Assembly: GCA_020028195.1 (NCBI GenBank) | Contig: JAHWYE010000065.1 | Span: 1-7,649, forward strand | Direction of reading: 5' to 3' | Source: Nitrospirota bacterium | GTDB lineage: Bacteria > Nitrospirota > Nitrospiria > Nitrospirales > Nitrospiraceae | Length of the DNA: 7,649 bases | Shown: in pieces, positions 1 through 4,785 of the stretch | How the letters are laid out: every line of letters starts with the position of its first letter | How positions within the stretch are numbered: position 1 is the first letter of the stretch | Notes under the pieces: model-generated | The model's input: the letters and a program-made list of their open reading frames with translations, nothing else | What the model was told of the DNA's origin: nothing | Database searches by the model: none | Position numbers and translations under genes: made by a program

Positions 1-1183
1 CGAATCGCCCGGCCTGGATCACGCCCACGATACGATCCCGATCCCGAAGTAGGCTGATCTTCTTGAGCGGATTGCCGTCAACGATCAACAGGTCGGCCTG
101 CTTGCCGACCTCGATCGTGCCCACCAGGTGCTCGATGCCCAACAATCGGGCTGCAGAGGCCGTGGCTGCGACGATGGCTTCCATTGGGCTCATGCCCAGG
201 GCGACCATTCGGTCCAGTTCCTGCGCATTCTCCCCGTGATGGTTGAAGGGCGTGCCTGCGTCGGTACCGAGCGCAATGGGGATCCCGCTTCGGTGCGCTT
301 TCTTGAAGCTAGCCTCATGCCGAGCCCGCATGGTTCGTGCCTTGTGCACGGTCGTCTCGGGAATCCCGCAATTCAGCCCGCAATCGGCGGTCCTGGCAAT
401 GGCCGAGAGAGTCGGGACCATGAAGACCCCCTGCTCGCGCATCAGGGCTGCGGCCTCATCGTCCATCAGCGTGGCATGCTCGATCGAGTGAGCGCCGGCC
501 CGAATCGCGTTCTTCATCCCCTCGGCGCCGTGGGCATGCGCGGCGACACGACGCCCAGCCCTACGGGCTTCGGCCATGCCGGCTCCCAGTTCTTCTGGAG
601 TCATCTGCGCGGACTCCGGCGAGGTGCCCGGAGTCAGCACCCCTCCCGAGGCGATAAACTTGATTACTTCTGCGCCCCTGGCCAGTTGCTCACGGACTGC
701 TGCCACGACTTCGACTGGGCCATCAGCTTCCCGACCGATGAAGCGGGCGTGGCCTCCGGTCATGCAGACAACCAGTCCTGCCGCCAGAATGCGGGGACCG
801 GGCAGGAGGCCGTCCTGAATGGCCTGCCTGAGGGAGAAGATCGAGTGATCGCGAAATCCAAGATCACGCACCGTGGTGAAGCCGGATTCGAGGGTCGTTC
901 GCGCAGATCGGGCAGCCTTGAGCAACGTGAGGGCCGGGTCCTCCTCCCGAATCGCGCGAAGTACGTCCGCGTCCCCGCCCAGGCAGAGGTGGACGTGGCA
1001 ATCAATCAGGCCCGGGAGCACCGTCATTCCACGGGCGTCGATCACCCTCGCGCCGCGGGGGACCGTCACCTCCCGGTCATCGCCGATCGCCGCAATGCGG
1101 TCGTCCTGCACGAGGAGCGTCGCCCGCTCGCGTGCCCGTCCAAGCCCGTCAAGGACTCTCGCATGCCGAAAGGCCAGCTTCAT
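1..1183 (-). CDS. Metal-dependent amidohydrolase, imidazolonepropionase/prolidase-like (3' end cut by window)
   Basis: Translating the minus strand from the ATG at 1183 gives 394 uninterrupted residues to the left edge; the stop lies outside the window. The layout is that of the amidohydrolase superfamily. A small beta-sandwich N-terminus ends in VLPGLIDCHVHL, with metal ligands His63 and His65. A TIM barrel follows, with Lys175 in VIKF (the position of the carboxylated bridging lysine), His216/His218 (HAHG), His236 (SIEHAT) and catalytic Asp308 (LGTDAG). The C-terminal sandwich strand GKQADLLIVDGNPL closes the fold, so only a few residues appear missing. The set of residues fits the binuclear-metal group that includes imidazolonepropionase-like proteins and Xaa-Pro/Xaa-Arg dipeptidases (COG1228). 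Such enzymes hydrolyse C-N bonds, but the substrate cannot be read from sequence. There is no signal peptide, so it is probably cytoplasmic. It lies 26 bases after the heme protein gene with only a weak Shine-Dalgarno, suggesting translation coupled to the upstream gene. Confidence 0.93.
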   Translation of the reverse strand, partial: MKLAFRHARVLDGLGRARERATLLVQDDRIAAIGDDREVTVPRGARVIDARGMTVLPGLIDCHVHLCLGGDADVLRAIREEDPALTLLKAARSARTTLESGFTTVRDLGFRDHSIFSLRQAIQDGLLPGPRILAAGLVVCMTGGHARFIGREADGPVEVVAAVREQLARGAEVIKFIASGGVLTPGTSPESAQMTPEELGAGMAEARRAGRRVAAHAHGAEGMKNAIRAGAHSIEHATLMDDEAAALMREQGVFMVPTLSAIARTADCGLNCGIPETTVHKARTMRARHEASFKKAHRSGIPIALGTDAGTPFNHHGENAQELDRMVALGMSPMEAIVAATASAARLLGIEHLVGTIEVGKQADLLIVDGNPLKKISLLRDRDRIVGVIQAGRF

Positions 1184-1209
1184 AGGGTGTGCACACTCAA
1201 GATGGAGTC

Positions 1210-1806
1210 CTATTGCCCGACCGGGATCGTGATCACAATGCCGCCCATCACGTCGTGCAGTTTGTAGTCCCGCCTCTGGCTGTTGGTGTGTGAGTTGTGA
1301 CAGTCAACGCAGGTGTGAGAGACGGCGGTATCGGCATAGACGGCCTTGAAGAATCGCTTCCCCCCTTCTCGAATGAACCCGGTAAAGGGCTGCTCCGGAT
1401 TTCTGCTGACAGCTTCAAGCCCCCTTCGTTCGAAGTCCGACGTCGGCGCGTTCCAAACATAGATGGGCGTGAGGCTCGCCAATCGGTACCGAAGCCCGAG
1501 TCCCTTCTCTCCGACAAGCTTGCCGGTCTCGATCAGGAACTGGGCCGGCAGGGGCAGGGCGGCCTCCTGTTTCCAGTGTTCGAGAGCCGGCACGATGGCT
1601 TTCTCCTGCATCTTGTCCACGACGTGTGTCGTGTAGACGGTGCGGTTGGCCTCGATGACCGCATGGATATATTCCGCCGCCGTCGACGCCGGGATCCTGG
1701 CCGCGGCGTCCCGATCCGCCATGAGCCGTGAGAGACCCCAAAAGCCTAGCGCGCCGATAAGGGCGCTGAAAACGAAAACGATTCCCCACATCAACGTTCG
1801 TGTCAT
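1210..1806 (-). CDS. Membrane-anchored monoheme cytochrome c-type protein, DUF3365/Tll0287-like
   Basis: The product is 198 residues. Residues about 5-27 form one hydrophobic helix (MWGIVFVFSALIGALGFWGL) after a short N-terminus containing Arg3; this is an uncleaved anchor or signal peptide. The rest would lie outside the cytoplasm. The C-terminal third has one heme c attachment site, Cys166-x-x-Cys169-His170, in HTCVDCHNSH, followed by DVMGGIVITIPV at the extreme end. This arrangement is typical of the DUF3365 (Tll0287-like) domain, a PAS-like heme-binding sensor fold often found as the input part of histidine kinases and cyclases. Here no output domain follows, so it is a stand-alone heme protein: a possible redox or ligand sensor, or a small electron carrier. 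Heme attachment would need the cytochrome c maturation machinery. An AGAGAGG Shine-Dalgarno (1820-1826) lies 13 bases before the ATG, which is long, but no in-frame standard start is closer. It sits between the aminotransferase and amidohydrolase genes in one apparent operon. Confidence 0.88.
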   Translation of the reverse strand: MTRTLMWGIVFVFSALIGALGFWGLSRLMADRDAAARIPASTAAEYIHAVIEANRTVYTTHVVDKMQEKAIVPALEHWKQEAALPLPAQFLIETGKLVGEKGLGLRYRLASLTPIYVWNAPTSDFERRGLEAVSRNPEQPFTGFIREGGKRFFKAVYADTAVSHTCVDCHNSHTNSQRRDYKLHDVMGGIVITIPVGQ

Positions 1807-1827
1807 GGCGATGATTACACCTCTCTT

Positions 1828-1844
1828 GATAGGCGGAGCCTACC
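1828..1844 (-). promoter_or_regulatory. Intercistronic stem-loop
   Basis: On the minus strand, GGTAGGC, loop TCC, GCCTATC forms a 7-bp stem with one G-U pair. It begins one base after the TGA stop of the aminotransferase gene and ends one base before the AAGAGAGG ribosome-binding region of the heme protein gene. No U-run follows, so it is not an intrinsic terminator. It could protect the upstream mRNA end or tune translation of the next gene. A stem this short could also arise by chance. Confidence 0.3.
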
Positions 1845-1845
1845 G

Positions 1846-3075
1846 TCACGCGCCGGTTGGGGCCGGCTCTTCGGTGTGGGCTCCCCGACTAGGACTGAGA
1901 TACAGTTGCGATGCGGCGTCCAGCGCAATCCCGGCTCGTGCGATCCAGGCACGGCGGAGAAAGATCTCCTCCAATGCACTGAGGAGGGTCAAGACGTTGG
2001 TCCTGGTGGAGGACTCGCCCATCAACCCAATGCGCCAGACTTTCCCTTGGAGGGAACCGAGGCCGCCGCCGATTTCAATGCCGAACTCTTGGAGGAGCGA
2101 GGCCCTCACCGGAGCGTCTTCGACATGGGTCGGCAGCGTGACGCAATTGAGCGTCGGCAGGCGATGATGTTCCTCAGCAAACGGGCGCAGGCCGAGCGAA
2201 GCAAGACCGGCCATCAGCGCAGCGCTATTCAGCTTGTGGCGAGCGAAGCGTGCCGCAAGACCTTCTTCTTCGACGAGGCGCAACGCTTCTCGCAGGGCAT
2301 AGAGCATGGAAATCGGTGCGGTGTGATGGTAGGCCCGCTTGCCCTCCGTCCAATAATCCGCCACCAGGGACAAGTCCAGATACCAGCTTTGACAGGGCGT
2401 CTTGCGACCACGGATCACGGCCAGCGCGCGCTCGTTCATGGTCAGCGGGGCCAGGCCGGGTGGGCAGCTCAAACACTTCTGGGTGCCGCTGTAGCAGGCA
2501 TCGATTCCCCAGTGATCCACATTGAGCGGGAGGCCTCCCAGGGAGGTGACCGCATCCACAACCAATAGAGAACCGTGGTCGCGGCACAGGGCGGCGATGT
2601 CCTCTAGCGGCTGAGAGACGCCGGTAGAAGTTTCCGCATGAACGAGGGCGACGATCTTTACCGGGCCTGATCGGCTGAGCGCCTTCCGAATGTCCTGCGG
2701 CTCAATGATCTTGCCCCAGGGCGCCTCCACTCGGATCAGTTTTCCGCCGCATCGGTCCACGATGGCAGCCATTCTAGCCCCGAACAGGCCATTGACACCC
2801 ACCACCACCGGATCGCCCGGCTCGATCAGGTTCACCAGCGCAGCCTCCATGCCCGCTGAGCCGGTGCCGGAGACGGCGATGGTGAAGCGGTTGGTGGTGC
2901 GAAAGACGTTCCGCAGCATCTGTTGCACATCGTCCATGACCTGCAGGAACTTGGGATCCAAATGGCCGAGAAGGGGTGTGGCCATCGCGCGAAGCACACG
3001 AGGATGGACCATGCTGGGGCCGGGACCCAGAAGTAACCGAGGCGGAGGGCTAAAGTCGTTGATCGGGTTTGCCAT
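1846..3075 (-). CDS. Alanine/serine-glyoxylate aminotransferase family protein (PLP-dependent, class V)
   Basis: This is a 409-residue, fold-type I, class V aminotransferase resembling human AGXT along its whole length. It would move an amino group from alanine or serine to glyoxylate, giving glycine plus pyruvate or hydroxypyruvate, using pyridoxal phosphate in the cytoplasm. Visible signatures are LLLGPGPSMVHPRV near the N-terminus, the cofactor-binding VSGTGSAGMEAALVNL, Asp174 in VVDAVTSLGG (contacts the PLP ring nitrogen) and Lys200 in SGTQKCLSCPPG (Schiff-base lysine). The Asp-Lys spacing of 26 matches human AGXT. GGGLGSLQGKVWRIGLMG carries the C-terminal substrate-carboxylate arginine. 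Alanine versus serine as donor cannot be decided. A variable tail of about 30 residues follows the conserved domain. The reading frame stays open upstream to 3657, but homology begins at the ATG at 3075, so that start is used; its Shine-Dalgarno is weak. It is the first gene of a three-gene minus-strand operon. Confidence 0.95.
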   Translation of the reverse strand: MANPINDFSPPPRLLLGPGPSMVHPRVLRAMATPLLGHLDPKFLQVMDDVQQMLRNVFRTTNRFTIAVSGTGSAGMEAALVNLIEPGDPVVVGVNGLFGARMAAIVDRCGGKLIRVEAPWGKIIEPQDIRKALSRSGPVKIVALVHAETSTGVSQPLEDIAALCRDHGSLLVVDAVTSLGGLPLNVDHWGIDACYSGTQKCLSCPPGLAPLTMNERALAVIRGRKTPCQSWYLDLSLVADYWTEGKRAYHHTAPISMLYALREALRLVEEEGLAARFARHKLNSAALMAGLASLGLRPFAEEHHRLPTLNCVTLPTHVEDAPVRASLLQEFGIEIGGGLGSLQGKVWRIGLMGESSTRTNVLTLLSALEEIFLRRAWIARAGIALDAASQLYLSPSRGAHTEEPAPTGA

Positions 3076-3148
3076 GCGCTGCGCCTGATTCTTACCGCTG
3101 GAGGACCGATAGACGACCCATTGCTGGGAGCCGACCGTCGGGGGGGCT

Positions 3149-3154
3149 AGTATA
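3149..3154 (-). promoter_or_regulatory. Possible promoter -10 for the minus-strand operon
   Basis: The minus strand reads TATACT here, five of six matches to TATAAT, about 73 bases upstream of the aminotransferase ATG. No good -35 hexamer is found 16-18 bases further upstream, so this is a weak call based on one element and its position in the divergent gap. Transcription starting a few bases downstream would give an untranslated leader of about 65-70 bases. Confidence 0.3.
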
Positions 3155-3240
3155 CCGAACTGTCTCTGTTCCCGCCACTCTCCGGCTACCCAGGCGGAAA
3201 CGAGCGCCTCCTGAACGTGGTTTCGTTCGTTGGGGGGCCA

Positions 3241-3249
3241 TGCTATACT
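3241..3249 (+). promoter_or_regulatory. Possible extended -10 promoter for the protease-helicase operon
   Basis: The sequence TGCTATACT matches the extended -10 pattern TGnTATAAT at all but one base. The expected -35 position (about 3221-3226, TTTCGT) is poor, which is common for extended -10 promoters. A transcript would begin near 3256, downstream of the GTG at 3217 and about 15 bases before the in-frame GTG at 3271. This placement is the main reason for preferring the later start codon. Confidence 0.4.
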
Positions 3250-3270
3250 GCCGCCCGCTTGAGCAACCAG

Positions 3271-4761
3271 GTGTTCACCGACCAGCCACTTACAGGCCCA
3301 GACGAGGGAACTCTTCCCACGCTGCAGGAGGGTTCCCTCTCCTCGGATTTCGTTCCATACGAACCCCATTTCTCGACGATCCTGACGGTCCTCGCCGCGC
3401 TCGTTCTGCTTGCCGCTGCCCTCGCGTTCGGGTGGCTCTCTGTCGCCGTACCCCGCCTGGACCGCGTCTCGTCGCCGGAGCGCGCGCTGGCGCTGATGGT
3501 CAGCCGCACGATGGATTTGGAAGAAGCCTTTGCCCGGGCGCAGGCTTGGGAGCGTCAATTGTACGATGTGACAATGGGGGATGGGATCAACGAACTGGCG
3601 CAGGCTATTAGTTGGTACGAGGAACTCGCTGCCTACTCCTCTGATCCCCTTGTCCAACTCCGTCTCGCGGTCCTAGAAGCGGAGGCCGGTCGCTTGGATC
3701 AGGTCCGAGCTAGGACTAAAGAATGGGATGGTCGTGAAGAACCGTTTCCGTCCTTCGTCAGGTTGATTCGAGCCGCTTATCTGGAGCCGAGGACGGATCC
3801 TGCAGTTGAGATGGAATTGCAGGCCGAGCTGGCGGAGTTGCTTCCATCCGGCTGGTTTTATGACCGACTCGCGACGCATTTGGCGATGCGGGCTGGCCAT
3901 CGCTCGCGCCTCGCGTCCATTGAACGGGAGTCGGGCAAGCGCGCAGCTCCCTTGCTACAACGGACACGCGAATTCCTCGCGGTCGATCTGTCGCTCATCC
4001 TGATTGGCACGCTTGTGCTGCTGGTGGTGCTGGCGAGGCGGCGTAGTAACTTGATGAGGGTCGGAATGGCTCCGCTTCCGCCCATGTGGGGCGGGCGCGT
4101 CGGCGTCGTGGTGATGATCAGGGGTGGGGCGATCGGGACGGTGCTGGCGCTCGGCCTAATGTTTTTTGAAATGGACAGCCCGCTGCTCAGGGTCATTGCC
4201 CTGCCTGTGACCAACTTGCCGCTGCTCGTGTTGGCTTACCGACATCTGTTGAAACCGACCGAGCTGGGATTTGGGGACGGACTGGGTCTGTGGCCGGTGT
4301 CGGCCGGTTGGGGCCGGTGTGCACTTGCCGTTCCGGCAGTGGTCGCAGTTGGGCTCCTGGGTGAATGGGGGGTGAGCCTCGCGACTGACTCCCTGAGCCT
4401 GTCCAGCCATTGGACCGAATGGTTCGACAGCGACCTAGTCTGGGGGACCGGTCCGGTGCTGGCGGTGAGTCTGCTGGAATACGTGGTCATCGCGCCTGTG
4501 TTCGAGGAGATTGCCTTTCGCGGGCTGCTTTTCGCCACCCTTCGTCGGAAGTTTGGATGGGGCGCATCGGCCCTGATCAGCGGGGCGATCTTTGCGACAG
4601 CTCATGGCTATGGTGTGGTGGGGTTTGTCAGCGTGTTCTGGAGTGGACTCGTGTGGGCCTGGGCCTACGAAAAGACCGGCAGCTTGCTTCCCGGTATGGC
4701 AGCCCATATGCTGAACAACCTCATGGTTTGTCTGATGGTCCTCTGGCTGCTCCGCTTCTAA
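3271..4761 (+). CDS. CPBP family intramembrane metalloprotease with helical N-terminal extension
   Basis: The C-terminal half is a polytopic membrane domain with the three motifs of the CPBP (CAAX protease/Abi, Rce1-like) family: EEIAFRG (codons at 4504-4521), FATAH (4591-4605) and HMLNN (4705-4719). In Rce1-type enzymes these glutamates, histidines and the asparagine form the active site inside the membrane. All are present, so it is probably an active peptidase; its substrate is unknown. The N-terminal half has one hydrophobic segment (about 3370-3448), then about 170 helical, soluble-looking residues, parts of which look TPR-like (LRLAVLEAEAGRLDQVRA). A second hydrophobic segment then leads into the remaining membrane helices. 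An Arg-rich loop (ARRRSNLMR) after that second segment suggests the soluble part faces outward, but charge after the first segment points the other way. The frame is open from 3151 after a TAG at 3148. GTG 3217 (514 residues) is the alternative start; GTG 3271 (496 residues) is preferred because it lies after the putative promoter and has a GAG seven bases upstream. Confidence 0.88.
   Translation: MFTDQPLTGPDEGTLPTLQEGSLSSDFVPYEPHFSTILTVLAALVLLAAALAFGWLSVAVPRLDRVSSPERALALMVSRTMDLEEAFARAQAWERQLYDVTMGDGINELAQAISWYEELAAYSSDPLVQLRLAVLEAEAGRLDQVRARTKEWDGREEPFPSFVRLIRAAYLEPRTDPAVEMELQAELAELLPSGWFYDRLATHLAMRAGHRSRLASIERESGKRAAPLLQRTREFLAVDLSLILIGTLVLLVVLARRRSNLMRVGMAPLPPMWGGRVGVVVMIRGGAIGTVLALGLMFFEMDSPLLRVIALPVTNLPLLVLAYRHLLKPTELGFGDGLGLWPVSAGWGRCALAVPAVVAVGLLGEWGVSLATDSLSLSSHWTEWFDSDLVWGTGPVLAVSLLEYVVIAPVFEEIAFRGLLFATLRRKFGWGASALISGAIFATAHGYGVVGFVSVFWSGLVWAWAYEKTGSLLPGMAAHMLNNLMVCLMVLWLLRF
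3304..3339 (+). repeat. Perfect 8-bp inverted repeat near the 5' end of the protease gene
   Basis: GAGGGAAC (3304-3311) is exactly complementary to GTTCCCTC (3332-3339) across a 20-base loop. The loop contains an AGGAGG-like sequence at 3326-3331, but no usable start codon follows it at suitable spacing. It may form an mRNA hairpin just inside the coding region, or it may be chance in GC-rich DNA. Confidence 0.35.
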
Positions 4762-4785
4762 CAGGATAGGGAAGCAGGTCTCCGC

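Noticed and set aside
128..1267. Long plus-strand open frame of 379 codons
   Set aside because: It lies antisense to a complete amidohydrolase with every catalytic motif, and its own product is a low-complexity Arg/His/Gly-rich sequence with no recognisable domain.
1828..1844. Intrinsic terminator between the aminotransferase and heme protein genes
   Set aside because: The stem is short, is not strongly GC-rich, and is followed by AAGAGAGG rather than a U-run.
1415..1849. Second minus-strand frame of 144 codons overlapping the heme protein gene
   Set aside because: The overlapping frame encodes the membrane anchor and CxxCH motif expected of the family; this one shows no motif and is Arg/Gly-rich.
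3076..3657. 194-codon upstream extension of the aminotransferase frame
   Set aside because: Family homology begins at the ATG at 3075. The extension runs antisense to the protease gene and through the putative promoters, and its translation looks random.
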